Below, piece after piece: positions 37,001 to 64,000 of a DNA stretch of 64,000 nucleotides; within the stretch, counting starts at the first letter, position 1, and each line of letters begins with the position of its first letter. The DNA comes from Nipponacmea schrenckii. Taxonomy: Eukaryota > Mollusca > Gastropoda > Lottiidae. Below the pieces are notes generated by a model. It made no database searches, had not been told where the DNA came from, and saw only the letters and a list, made by a program, of their open reading frames with translations. The stretch lies in NCBI GenBank assembly GCA_030562195.1, contig JAUJPP010000005.1, positions 13,140,826-13,204,825 of the forward strand. The letters run 5' to 3'. Position numbers and translations under genes: made by a program.

Positions 37001-37025
37001 TGATGAAGAAGAGTTTACTAACTAA
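22069..37025 (+). CDS. ATG7: ATG7, ubiquitin-like modifier-activating enzyme of autophagy (apparent 1-base frameshift in exon 3)
   Basis: Cytosolic E1 that adenylates ATG12 and ATG8/LC3 and passes them to ATG10 and ATG3. Exons: 22069-22207, 23814-23868, 24963-25079, 25818-25895, 26409-26513, 27176-27313, 28053-28141, 29298-29416, 30120-30210, 30600-30744, 31311-31469, 31749-31800, 32211-32350, 33769-33930, 34726-34841, 35342-35432, 35718-35798, 36254-36373, 36987-37025. N-domain motifs: [27 protein letters not shown]. The E1 fold has GSGTLGCN (about 346-353), catalytic Cys in [11 protein letters not shown] (about C541), and zinc-binding CxxC pairs [13 protein letters not shown] (519/522) and DKCTAC (620/623). 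The tail is [10 protein letters not shown]. Length is 678 residues if one G is restored near 24999-25000, close to the usual 680-700. Without it exon 3 hits a stop. The start ATG follows from the conserved N-terminus. Intron 13 is GC-AG. Confidence 0.96.
23465..23775 (+). mobile_element. SINE family 2 copy (ATG7 intron 1)
   Basis: The head has an exact A-box consensus TAGCACAGCGG and a B box GAGTTCTAATCTCG. The body includes GTCATCTTCACTCATAATTC and GAAAGGATCCCTGTCAC, and the tail is TTTCTTTCTTTTC-like. A second copy lies inverted at 49867-50166. Confidence 0.82.
23924..24297. mobile_element. Possible MITE with ACATTGAAACCTC ends
   Basis: Left ACATTGAAACCTC and right ...GGGGTTTCATTGTA form imperfect inverted ends resembling Tc1/mariner MITEs of invertebrates. 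Weakly supported. Confidence 0.4.
26143..26286. mobile_element. Small hairpin MITE with 30-bp inverted ends
   Basis: The left arm ATAATAACTAAGTTTTATGG and its continuation pair with the right arm with one visible mismatch. The loop contains CGACGTTTCAACAAGTGTCC and TTATCAAGC. Located in ATG7 intron 4. Confidence 0.75.
27533..27852. mobile_element. Possible mariner-like MITE in ATG7 intron 6
   Basis: Left ACGGTGAATCCTGCTTATT with GACCACC nearby, and right GGGTGGTCTC ... TACTGTA, are loosely inverse to one another. The pattern resembles common TACAGTNNAACCTC elements. No target duplication could be fixed. Confidence 0.4.
28325..28905. repeat. Diverged ~105-bp tandem repeat, one copy A-to-G shifted
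   Basis: About five units share TGATCGC(C/T)GGAA, ATCTGTCCATTTTATGCACA and ACAAATTGTACATTGA. The unit at about 28540-28640 has G where the others have A at many sites (CCGTTTTATGCACGTGTGCA, GACGGGTTGCGCATTGG) and runs into a G tract of about 18 bases. In ATG7 intron 7. Confidence 0.75.
29008..29037. repeat. (TTA)n microsatellite
   Basis: Uninterrupted ATT/TTA run right after AATAAAGAG, in ATG7 intron 7. Confidence 0.9.
29575..29700. repeat. Dispersed repeat with CGTTTCAACAATTACACTG
   Basis: Contains ACGTTTCAACAATTACACTG and GTCATCAGGTGAACAAG. This 'CGTTTCAAC ... ATCAGG' arrangement recurs loosely at 15380, 26195 and 37650. Element class not determined. In ATG7 intron 8. Confidence 0.4.
30996..31198. 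mobile_element. MITE with CACTGATAGGA ends, copy 1
   Basis: Inverted ends CACTGATAGGATCAATTCGC and ...GGTGCAAATGGTTCCTATCA + GTG, in ATG7 intron 10. The same ends and interior (ACTGACATC, TTAGTTTTAAT) recur at 61513-61722. Confidence 0.72.
31880..32075 (+). mobile_element. Right half of a GTTTCCACTTGG-type MITE
   Basis: Shares AATGTGCCACTTTTTGA, GAGACTAAAGTG, CAATAAAGCTG and the terminus GAGTGGAAACGC with the fuller copy at 57415-57824. The left half is missing. In ATG7 intron 12. Confidence 0.65.
32351..33768 (+). other. ATG7 intron 13, a GC-AG intron
   Basis: The exon ends ...AAACAAAAG and the intron starts GCAAGT, the usual extended consensus of the rare GC donor class. Conserved protein runs KQK into IVINAALGF, fixing both junctions. 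The intron also holds a diverged ACCGTACAATTCCGAATATA repeat at about 32965-33080 (a related copy starts near 53408). Confidence 0.88.
33633..33773 (+). repeat. 45-bp tandem repeat containing the ATG7 3' splice site
   Basis: About three units of exactly 45 bp include CCTATATTTTATATAG followed by ATTGTTAT. AG acceptors therefore sit at 33677-33678, 33722-33723 and 33767-33768. Only the last joins the conserved IVINAALGF frame. After either upstream acceptor the frame reads ATT GTT ATG TAG, a stop. Confidence 0.9.
33958..34520. repeat. Short-period AT-rich array in ATG7 intron 14
   Basis: About fifty units of 10-12 bp, mostly TTTTAATATCA or TTTTAATATCAA with GATATC and AAACC variants. No coding capacity. 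Confidence 0.92.
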
Positions 37026-37115
37026 GAAGAGTTTACTTATTAAAAAGAGTTTACTTATTAAGAAGACTTTACTAATTAAGAGGACTTTACTAATTAAGAA
37101 GACTTTACTAATTCA
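37008..37115 (+). repeat. 18-bp repeat running through the ATG7 stop codon
   Basis: Six in-frame 18-bp units of the form GAAGAGTTTACTAACTAA. The first supplies the last five residues (EEFTN) and the stop of ATG7. Units two to five repeat E/K-E/D-F-T-N/Y and each ends in TAA. The sixth ends TCA, and the next in-frame TAA follows four codons later. Confidence 0.9.
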
Positions 37116-38282
37116 GAAAAAGCTTAATTCAAGAATTATCATAGCTAGGATTTAATCTAAAGAGGCATTATGTAAAATTTTCATTATCAAATAGGTCGTA
37201 ATATGCCTGAAAGTATTTCTAAAACATGCTATCTATGTAATTACTTGATCAAACTGAATGTTTCAAAAGTATAATTAATTAAAAACAGAGCATAATTTTA
37301 CTTTTTGTTTCACCTGGTTTCAGCAGTTTTGTGCTCAATATTGAAATGCCTTCAAAATATGTAGTAGTCAAATTTTTCTACAGATAAATGTTTAATAAAA
37401 TTTTCAAAAAGTATTATATGGAAGTTTTTAAGTTATAACTTTCAGAAACACTTAGGGACAATTTTTTTCTAGTTTGCTGAACTATGATTCAATTCACATT
37501 TTATCCTGCGTTATTTTTTTAATGATCACTAATCTTAGTTAATTTATAGATGTCAATGTTTACTATATATACTTGTCTGTTATTATTATCTGTTATTATT
37601 ATCTGTTATTATTATTGTCTGTATGCTTGATAAAGATTCCTGTATGTGAATTGAAACGTTGCTTAAATTAAAGGCAGGAGTAGTATATCCATAATAATAG
37701 TGTTCTTATTTATCTAATATTCCACCTACATCTAAATTTCATTCAAAGATTAGATTTAATTCTACTTTTTTTTTTGTCATTTTTGTTTACTGTTATCTAT
37801 ATTTTGTTTACTGTTATCTTTATTTGTGTTTGCTGTTTTCTATATTTGTTTACTGTCATCTATATTTTGTTTGCTAAGTTATGATTTAATTCTACTCTGT
37901 TCATGAGATTAGTAAACAAAAATGAAAATTCAGGAAACCAAAATGAAAAATAAGAAGAATTAAATTATATTTGAAGATTTGTTGCCAAAATAGTGAAACT
38001 CATGTTTTAAATAAAAAAACATATACTCATACAAAATGCTACTTTGTAAATAAATGATTAAGGCCCTGTTTATTCTTGTTGAGATTGATATAAGTCCTTA
38101 TCCAAAAGTTTTTTTACCTGTTACCAATTTTTCACCGATATATTGTTTTGGATTTTCGTTTTTTTTTTTTTTGAGTGTGGTTTGGATTGTTAGTATTTTG
38201 TTTATTTATATTATAGTTTACACCATGTGAAAACAATGTTGCTTGTTTGTCTATATACCAAGTGTGGGCCTTATATGTTATT

Positions 38283-38535
38283 GGGTGAGGTCAAATCTCG
38301 TGTTAGTGTTCCGTGTTAGTGTTAACACCATCACATAACACGAAATTTGAACTCATTCTTCATGTTAATATACAGTCAGTGTACTCTGAGTAACCTGACA
38401 CACTCGCTAATCCGACATAATTTTGCGAGCCCATATATATGTTAAATTACTCAGAGTACACTGTATTATTACACCAAATTTTAAACCCTGTGTAACACTA
38501 ACACTGAACACTAACACGAAATTTGACCTCACCTA
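38283..38535. mobile_element. Two-layer palindromic MITE, copy B
   Basis: Same plan as 12996-13208: outer ends GGGTGAGGTCAAATCTCG and ...CGAAATTTGACCTCACC, inner pair AGTGTACTCTGAGTAA / TTACTCAGAGTACACT. Conservation of both layers shows they move as one unit. Confidence 0.85.
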
Positions 38536-38631
38536 ATGTTTTTAAGTGTTTTATAACTCTCTGTCTCTCTTCTCTCTCTATATATTATAAGTATAGTCGG
38601 TTGTTTCTGATGCACAGTAGTATATAAATCA

Positions 38632-38793
38632 AGTAAAAAACAAAATAACAACAAAATTATATCTCCTACAGGTTTAATATCTTCAGGGAGACATTACATA
38701 GTTATATAGATTGTAACTTTGTAATGACTCCCTGAAGATACTACTGAAACCTGTAGGAGATATAATTTTGGTGTTATTTTCTTATTTACTTGA
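38632..38793. mobile_element. Hairpin MITE with ~60-bp arms
   Basis: Left arm contains AAATTATATCTCCTACAGGT and ATCTTCAGGGAG; the right arm is the inverse with a few mismatches and small gaps. Short loop around 38690-38735. Target duplication not determined. Confidence 0.85.
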
Positions 38794-41029
38794 TTTATAT
38801 ATATATAAAGATTCACGTTCAATATATTGTTATGGCGTGAAGTATTGTAACTTATTTATGTTAAAATATATAGAATTATAATCTTGTTATATTTATGTTT
38901 AATGTTGTGGTGTATGATACAAGAGAAGGGCATTCTATGGAAATCTTAGAATCCAACGAAGTTGACTTGAATGAATATTATAATAAACATACATTTAACA
39001 TCACATAGTGTAAAACTCTGAGTAACAACATGTTTTAAGTTCTGTTTATATTTTTTCTATTAAACATTATAGGAGCATTTGAGTTATTTACTGCACTGCA
39101 AACTGGTCAATATAAAATGATTATTTGATTAATATTAGGATGTTATTGTTGGAATAAAGTTATCAGAACAATTCTCTTCAGTATTATTATAAGCTACACT
39201 GCCTATGAATAAATATCTAAAATATTTAAATTTGGTAATCAGTTGACTTATATGGTGTCAAATTATATGACGGAATCCTTCTATAGTCCAATATATCCAT
39301 AAAACTAAGTTATTTTAATACATACTTAATAGATTTTTCAATAATTACTTACTTTAATTGTTAGTATACAGTTCTATATTTTAATGGATATATTGCTTTG
39401 CCAACACCGACCCAAAAAATGGCCAAAGTGCAACAACAAGTAAAATTTCGAAGTTGTAGCACACCTAAGCCCCTCCCCATGAAAACTAATAATTGTAGCA
39501 TGGGTAAGAATAAGAAAAATATATACAGTGTATGTTACAAGTGTAATTAATTAATATTGTCGCTCCACTCTCGAGATGACAAATTACTTCTGTGGACCCC
39601 TATTAAGCATTTGGTAACTAAAGGTTAAGCTTATGATCAAAAATAGATGTGAAATGAATGGAGTCTTACTTTCTTCACCTGATTGGTTAAAAAGAAGTTC
39701 GTCAAAATCTAGTGTTTACAAACAATTGTGGACTGATGGACATGGGTGACGCTAATATACACCCCACTCATGGGTGTATAAAAATTACTATTTTCTACTG
39801 GTTTTGTAAAACTTGTTTTAAGGAAGGAAGTAACAAGTGGTTGCCTAGCAAGAAACAGGCAGAAACTCTAACATTATTTAGGTCTAATTCAAGTGCTCAT
39901 CAATATAAATTTACACTCCAAATTTCTTTCAAATCAGATGAAACCTAGTCTCTATTGTATTTACTAGCTAATGTTCATGAAAACTGTATTGTCTATCGCA
40001 ATCAAAAGCCAATTTTGCAGTGTTTTGACGGACAGGGGTGACGACAATATACGACCACATTATAATGTGGGCGTATAATAAAACGTTATGAGGTCATGTA
40101 AAAACCAGCCAATCAACATGCATGAGTGTTGCCATTTTGTTTTGTAAATATGAGCACACTTCTGGGACCTGTTTCACGAAATTTTACCAAAGATACAATT
40201 AAGATTTTAAGAAATACAGTAACCTGATTGGTTAATAAAAACTCAATTTTAGTGATTGACCAATCTGACCATTGGCTAAAATCATCAAGTTAAGTTATCA
40301 TGAAACAGGCTCCTGATGGTTATTATTCTTCCCCGAAGAGAGATTATAATGAGAGACACATTGCCAACTATATTTTAACTATGTCTATTATATTTTGTTA
40401 CAAAATGAACACAGAATTCTGAATATTGAAGTTTTATTTAAATTAAAATTTAGAAATACAACAATAAATCATTAACTTCAACAATTTGACATACAAGGAA
40501 AAAAATTGATATTAGGATATGAAAGTGAGGTGGAGGGAAAAATAACTCAAAGTTAATTTTAAATTTAACATTAATAAAACAGTAAAAGTATTTTCATATA
40601 TTTTTCTTTAGTACAATACTGAAAAATTTTCACTGTTAAAATAGTGCTCAATACATAAAGCGATAAATAAATATCACTGTAGAGATAGTGCTCAATACAT
40701 AAAGCGATATAGAAATACCACTGTTAAAATAGTGCTCAAAACATCAATTATAAAGCGATATAGGAATTGAAAACCTAATTTATTCATTTTTATTATCATT
40801 AGTATAAAGAATTGTCTGAATTTTTAATTTACATGATATTGCGGTTGGCCTAATATAAAATTTTGCCCTGACAGATAAAAAGTCTGATTGGAAGTGAATA
40901 AAACAATAACAAAGTATAAAATATTATGGATTTACTAAAGTAAACAAACAAAATTGCTAAACTTAGGATAAGTAGTACTAAACGTAGAAAATGACTAAAA
41001 TAATAAGAAATATCCTTTAAATTGCCTGA

Positions 41030-41560
41030 AAATATTGCTAGTATTTAAGTGGATAGATAGTACATTTTCAATGGGATGGTACATTGTAAGCAGAATAGTA
41101 TATTGAAAGGATTATACATGTATAATTTAAGTGGACACAGGACAGATGGAACATTGTAAGTAGGACAGGATGGTACATTGTAAGTAGGACAGGATGGTAC
41201 ATTCTAAGTAGGACAGGATGGTACATTGTAAGTAGGACAGTACATAACCAGAGGGTTGAGAATCGTAAATTATAAGAATATAGATGTACATTGTAAGAAG
41301 GATAATATATTGTAAGTGGAAAGATGGTACATTGAAATAGGATAGTACATTGTAAGTAGGATAGGATAGTACATCATGACAGATGTTATATTGTAAGACG
41401 GGTATAGTACATAATACAATATTTCGGTATTTTTAGTCAAACTATAAACCAAATAAATTCTTATGGTATTTATCTGGATACCAGTATATTGCCTTAGTAT
41501 ATTGTAAGTGGAAAGATGGTACATGATGAGTAGGATAGTGTCTGGTAAGTAGGATAAGGA
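41030..41560. repeat. ~23-bp minisatellite GGTACATTGTAAGTAGGACA
   Basis: Imperfect units of GGTACATTGTAAGTAGGACA plus a few bases, interrupted at 41400-41480. Lies downstream of PKC, possibly within its 3' UTR. Confidence 0.85.
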
Positions 41561-41879
41561 GGATAAGTAAGATATGAAAAAGTGCGTACATACTAATCTA
41601 ACAATAAATACCTAAATTAAAACATTTTATTTACAGATGGAATTTTTTTTCATAGAGAATTATATTTACAAATAGAGGAAAATAAATATTATAAAACTGG
41701 CATTAAATGTACAATATTATGGATAAAACTTTATCAAAAAAATGGTTTTTTTTTTTCAATCCACAGATCAATTATTATTGTTTTGATTGTCTGATTCACT
41801 TTAACTTTTCTAAGTTATTCAAGTTTTTTTGTTTTTGTTTCTGAGGAAACATCATTAAATCTTAATATGCCATTATTAA

Positions 41880-42190
41880 TGAAGAGCCCTTAAATATCTC
41901 AGAACATTGTTTATTTAAATATCTGAGGATGTTGTGCATTAAATATCTGAGGATGTTAGGATTTAAAAAATTGAGAACATTGTTTATTTTAATATCTGAG
42001 GATGTTGTGCATTAAATATCTGAAGATGTTAGGATTTAAATATTTGAGAATACTATTTATTTCAATATCTGAGAATGCTGTTTTTAAATATCAGGAATTT
42101 TGTTGTTTAAAACATCTGAGGATGTATTTATGTATTAGGATATTCTTTTTAAATATCTGAGGATATTGTTTTAAACATCTGAGGATATTG
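41880..42190. repeat. ~30-bp minisatellite AAATATCTGAGGATGTT
   Basis: About ten diverged units built on AAATATCTGAGGATGTTG. Likely within or near the PKC 3' UTR. Confidence 0.8.
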
Positions 42191-42721
42191 TTTGCCCATC
42201 ATTCTAAATGCACATTTTCTCTTTTACACTATCACACTAACAGAGTGAATATGAAAAATTACTTATAGTATCAAATATTTAAAATATGATCAATAATCAT
42301 TGTCTAAACTCAGTATCAAAGTCAATATTACTTTTAAGAAATATGTACTTAACTTATTATTTGACTGAGAACAGAATATTTATTATGTAAAATTGACTTG
42401 CCAGGTGTCTAAATAGGAAGGAATATAACATATTTATAACATAGTATGTTTCAGTCATAGTCATCTGAAATTATATTTGGATGTCTATGGTTTCAACTAT
42501 CTTAAAATTCATTAAACTGCACGTGTGATAACAAACAACGCTTACAAGGTACCATTATCAAAATTCTCCTATAAGTCAATATCTTCCATTCTCTTGAAAG
42601 AAATGCCATTTAATTATATCTCACATCCCTTACATTCTACCTATATTATCCAATTAATTTAAACAATGTCTATAAATTACACTATAGATAATTGACTAAA
42701 ACTAATAAATTTATAGTATTT

Positions 42722-60527
<17,806 letters not shown>

Positions 60528-60976
60528 TTTATCAAAATGAAATTAATCCTATATATAATTACAGTCTAGTATTAAGTTCACTTAAAGGAAGGTATCCTCA
60601 TGCTGTTTGAATTAAACTGGTATTCACAATGACTACCAGTATAACTATAAAATATAAAGTCAACCAGGAAACTAATACAATATTTACTTTTTATATATTT
60701 CTAACTGTAATCTCTACTACATACTACCTACCAAGCTATCCTTTGTACTATTAAGGTTTTTTTTCTTAAACCATGTGAGAATGTAACTATTTACATTGTT
60801 CACACTAAAGAGTATATTAACAATCTTCTTAAATAAATATAAGTATATATAGGTATATAATATTAACATGTCATATGTTATGTATAATAATATAGATTTC
60901 ATGAAATACAGAATGGTGGGGGGGGGCAAAATGCAATTTACATTTTGATGTATGGTATTGAATTTTTTGTATGCAG
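60528..60976 (-). promoter_or_regulatory. PKC exon 1 5' UTR and probable promoter
   Basis: Directly upstream of the ATG on the minus strand (context AAAATGG). In-frame TAG and TAA codons lie within 25 bases, so the leader cannot be longer in this transcript. No TATA box or other site can be assigned. Confidence 0.4.
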
Positions 60977-61126
60977 ATAACCACTACAATAGCCATGAAT
61001 GATGACGAGATTCTCCTTAAATACTGTCCTGTGGAGTTTGACAAAGAAGCTGATGTCAACTATGGAAAACAGGAATCCTTTGTACCAGCTAGTCTTAAGA
61101 AAGAAAGAGACAACAATATTTCATAA
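60977..61126 (+). other. Orphan exon-like open segment, unknown product
   Basis: Follows a good acceptor (TTTTTTGTATGCAG) and stays open for 49 codons to TAA; an internal ATG at 60995 would give 43 residues. The composition is protein-like (MNDDEILLKYCPVEFDKEAD, then VNYGKQESFVPASLKK), unlike the low-complexity frames around it. I do not recognise the family. It could be the last exon of a plus-strand gene nested in or upstream of PKC, a single-exon gene, or a gene relic. No partner exon was found. Confidence 0.35.
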
Positions 61127-61512
61127 GTACAACAACATTTGATAATTCCAGATAAAATGGAATGATGAGTGAGTCAAATCTTATGGATGAAAATTGGATG
61201 GCGTAGAAATTGATATATTCTTATCAAAGAGGAGTCTGACACCCAACTTTAACCCAAGAACTATACTGCAATGTTTAAACGTAAGAATAAATAGAAAATA
61301 GAGATATTCTCTCCAAACTTAGTAAATGATGGTCATCTAGTAAATTAAATGTCACTTTCTGTCAAAAGGTCGATCAGATATCAGAAAGCTTATCAACAGA
61401 TAATCTCAAGAATGGAAGAGGCAAGAATACAGTGTATTTATGGTGTTTACTACTTTTTTTGGGGGGGGGGGGGAATTGTAAAGAGGTTTCTTAATTATTA
61501 TTTATATCCTTG

Positions 61513-61722
61513 AAGGATCAATTTGCACCACTCCGATTTTCAATCGGCCATCTGTAGTTCCTGCAATCTCACTTTCACTCAGTATTTGATGTCATTAATC
61601 ACAAATTTGTTTGTATCATACTTTACTATAACTGACATCCTCAAACACTTAGTTTTAATGGATTGCTGGAACCACAGACGTCTGGATAAAACTTGGAATG
61701 GCGCAAATAGATCCTATCAGTT
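61513..61722. mobile_element. MITE with CACTGATAGGA ends, copy 2
   Basis: Left AAGGATCAATTTGCACC and right GGCGCAAATAGATCCTATCA are inverted; the interior (ACTGACATC, TTAGTTTTAATGGA) matches 30996-31198. Confidence 0.7.
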
Positions 61723-62385
61723 TTCCTGATACACATGAAAAATTTAATAAAGATTCTTTACATTCCTAATATTTTCATGGCAATAAACATAATTATGCAA
61801 CTAATAGAAAAAATATCAATGCTTCTTCACTTCTTCCTCCTCAAAAATCTTTCATCTATACTAAAACCAGAAATCGTGATAAATTCCTATTTAATAATAT
61901 TTCTGTTTGTGTACTTATTAACTTAACACTACAGAAATACTCAGAGGCAAAAAGAACATCAATTCTAAAATTAATGACAAAAGTTAACTGACAATGGCAA
62001 TAAAATATCTGTGGTCAATAAACACACTTTTAACACTTTGTATTGTTGCTTTAAGGTGTTGCTACCTATAATTCTACAAAAAGCCTCTATGATTGTGAAA
62101 CGCTTTTATAATTAACTCCAGGATAAATTCCCTTTTATCTATGCTAAATGTTTGGTGACTGCTTACAAAAGGAATAAAAATCTGAGTAATATTCTAGTAC
62201 ATGGTAGATTAGATCGACTTTTATTGTCTCGTGAAGTAATCGCTTGGCATTTGTTGATCATTAGTTTATCTTGAAAATCTGTCCATAAGTAGTCAATTTC
62301 AATTTATTGTATGCTGAAATCCATAGTCTCTACTTGTGACTTAGGCCAGTATTTCTAAGAGAGTATCTCTTACAACACCCTAAAC

Positions 62386-62696
62386 CCACGGTTCTCAAAT
62401 GGGGGCAAATCACCCCCAAGGGGGGAATGGCCCGGGTCCAAGGGGGGAATGGACACGCTCGAGTTAAGGTTTCTCAAGTGACCTCACTGTGCAGAGTGCA
62501 GAATTCCAGCATTTGCATTTCTGGAGTTGTGGTTTTGTTGAGAATTTATTATGTGTAAAGATAAATGGTCTCTTCTCACATAATATTATATTACGTCACG
62601 TAATAATATATTATGTACTCAAGTCTCGAGGGGTGAATGGCTCGATTGGAAATTCGCTTAGTGGTGATGGACAAAACTAAAAATTGAGAACCTGGG
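62386..62696. mobile_element. 311-bp hAT-type MITE with exact 8-bp duplication
   Basis: Ends CCACGGTTCTCAA and, inverted, CCCAGGTTCTCAA. Bracketed by CCCTAAAC at 62378-62385 and 62697-62704. The CAGNGGTTCTCAA-like end plus 8-bp duplication is characteristic of hAT (Buster/Charlie-like) elements. The interior includes AAGGGGGGAATGG repeated. Confidence 0.88.
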
Positions 62697-63339
62697 CCCT
62701 AAACTTACTTTCTTATCATGGTCTCTACTATTGTCTTTGAAAATAAAGCTAAATAATAATATATCCACATAGACTATCTTTTGTCTTTCATTGCTTCTTA
62801 AGGGTCAGGTTTGCCATAATTTTGATTAAAAGTGTATCTTAGTCTCAAAAAGAGGATGCTTTTTTTAGCTTAGCTATCGCTGTCAAAATTATCCTTATTG
62901 AAAAGTTCAAATGATGATTCATCTTTTTTTGTGACATAAATAGAAAAGAAATATATAGAAATAGAAAACTAAAATTTCCTAGTTTGTGTTATTATTGAAG
63001 GAATTACTCTATTTTTATTACTGATGAAGAATATCTACATATATTTAAGACCTGAATCAACCCTCAAATTTGGCGAACCTATCCCTTTAATATATAATCA
63101 ACAAGAATAAACTGTACCACAGATCTAATAAAACTGGCAATTAACATCAGACTATTTTATGGTCTGTAAACATTAATAGATGGTTTCACTCAAGCATGCT
63201 GATAAATTTGATCTACTACTATCTTTCTGTATAAGAATTCAGATAAGTTGAGTTCAGTAGCAGAAGTTTTATTTATTGTTGAATCATGTTGATTACACTG
63301 TATAATGTGTCTGGCCCAGTGATTTACATATACCCATGT

Positions 63340-63655
63340 GATACTTACATCATACTGATTTTATACTTACATCAAACTGATGTGAGACTTACATCAAACT
63401 AATATTAGACTTCCATTATACTGATGTGATACATCAAACTGATGTGATACTTACATCATACTGATGTCATACTTACATCAAACTGATGAGAGACTTACAT
63501 CAAACTAATGTGACACTTGCATCAAACTAAAGTAAGACTTCCATTATACTTACGTATCCATGATACTTACATTATATTGATGTGAGACTTACATCAAACT
63601 AATGTGATACTTACAGCATACTGATGTGAAACTTACATTATAATGATGTGAAGTT
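63340..63655. repeat. ~21-bp minisatellite GATGTGATACTTACATCA
   Basis: About 14 imperfect units of ACTTACATCAAACTGATGTGA. Each unit contains TCA...TGA short inverse pairs, so the array can fold. Confidence 0.88.
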
Positions 63656-64000
63656 ATTAGTATAAAATAACCCAAAATCAATATCAATCATGTTTTTGTG
63701 CTCTTCTGATTTACAATCTTCAGTTATTAGGATAACTACAACTCTAGCAATTTCTATATAATGGGGCATGTTTTTATAAAGGATGGGCTAAGTGTTGAGA
63801 AATTTAAAATTCAAAATATATATCCAACAAAAGAAAAAGTGTACAAAAAAAATAGGATGTAAGAAAAAATATAAAATTCAAAGTCTAAAATTTGTTTTTA
63901 CATATAATAGTATGGAATTACTGTCTATATTGTTATATTGTATAAAAAATAATAGATAAGAAAATATGAGATGAAATACGAGAAGAAATATAGACATTAT

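Larger units (their letters stand above)
37116..42721. other. ATG7 3' UTR and convergent intergenic region to PKC
   Basis: No gene seen. Possible ATG7 poly(A) signals lie near 38010-38055 (AATAAA in TAAATAAA contexts). The stretch holds a TTATTATTATCTG microsatellite near 37575-37620, two palindromic MITEs and two minisatellites, listed separately. Sequence near 39750-40080 with TATACACCCAC / GTGGGCGTATA looks like another degenerate mobile element. Confidence 0.55.
61127..64000. other. Gene-poor flank upstream of PKC
   Basis: I see no coding exon on either strand, including none for a PKC C2 domain. Contents are a G tract of about 14 bases near 61460, two MITEs and a minisatellite (listed separately), and AT-rich unique sequence. 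Confidence 0.55.

Overview
The window is AT-rich animal genomic DNA. Genes are split into many short exons by GT-AG introns, introns are packed with MITEs, tRNA-derived SINEs and minisatellites, and all four recognisable proteins are metazoan. Repeat content and divergence from vertebrates suggest a marine spiralian, perhaps a mollusc; that taxonomic guess is inference.

Layout: (1) 56-13474, plus strand: the 3' part of the host cell factor gene (HCFC1-like), 18 exons, 1274 residues in window, with the first Kelch repeats lying to the left. Its middle carries ten copies of a 19-residue Cys/Pro/Gly repeat at the place where vertebrate HCF-1 has its cleavage repeats. (2) 16330-21003, minus strand: a six-exon Brambleberry/KAR5-family nuclear-fusion protein, convergent with HCFC1. 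(3) 22069-37025, plus strand: complete ATG7 (19 exons, 678 residues after allowing for one apparently missing base in exon 3), divergent from brambleberry across about 1.07 kb. (4) 42722-60527, minus strand: a novel-type protein kinase C (PKC delta/theta class), 13 exons, 575 residues, convergent with ATG7. Its first exon splices straight to the pseudosubstrate/C1 exon, so this form has no C2-like domain. Exon phases close exactly in HCFC1, brambleberry and PKC; in ATG7 they close only if one base is restored.

The rest is mobile and repetitive DNA. A 1.38-kb hAT-type element (8-bp target duplication) sits in an HCFC1 intron and a 311-bp hAT MITE lies at the right end. There are TTAA-flanked MITEs, three tRNA-headed SINE families, a two-layer palindromic MITE present twice, and several minisatellites. 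The largest are a 40-bp satellite (about 1.5 kb) and a 52-bp array (0.9 kb) in PKC intron 1.

The four genes do not form a pathway: HCF is a chromatin/transcription scaffold, Brambleberry acts in nuclear-envelope fusion, ATG7 is the autophagy E1, and PKC is a diacylglycerol-regulated kinase. Most interesting are the HCF repeat array, the C2-less PKC start, and three oddities in ATG7: the exon-3 frameshift, a triplicated 3' splice site and an 18-bp repeat running through the stop codon.
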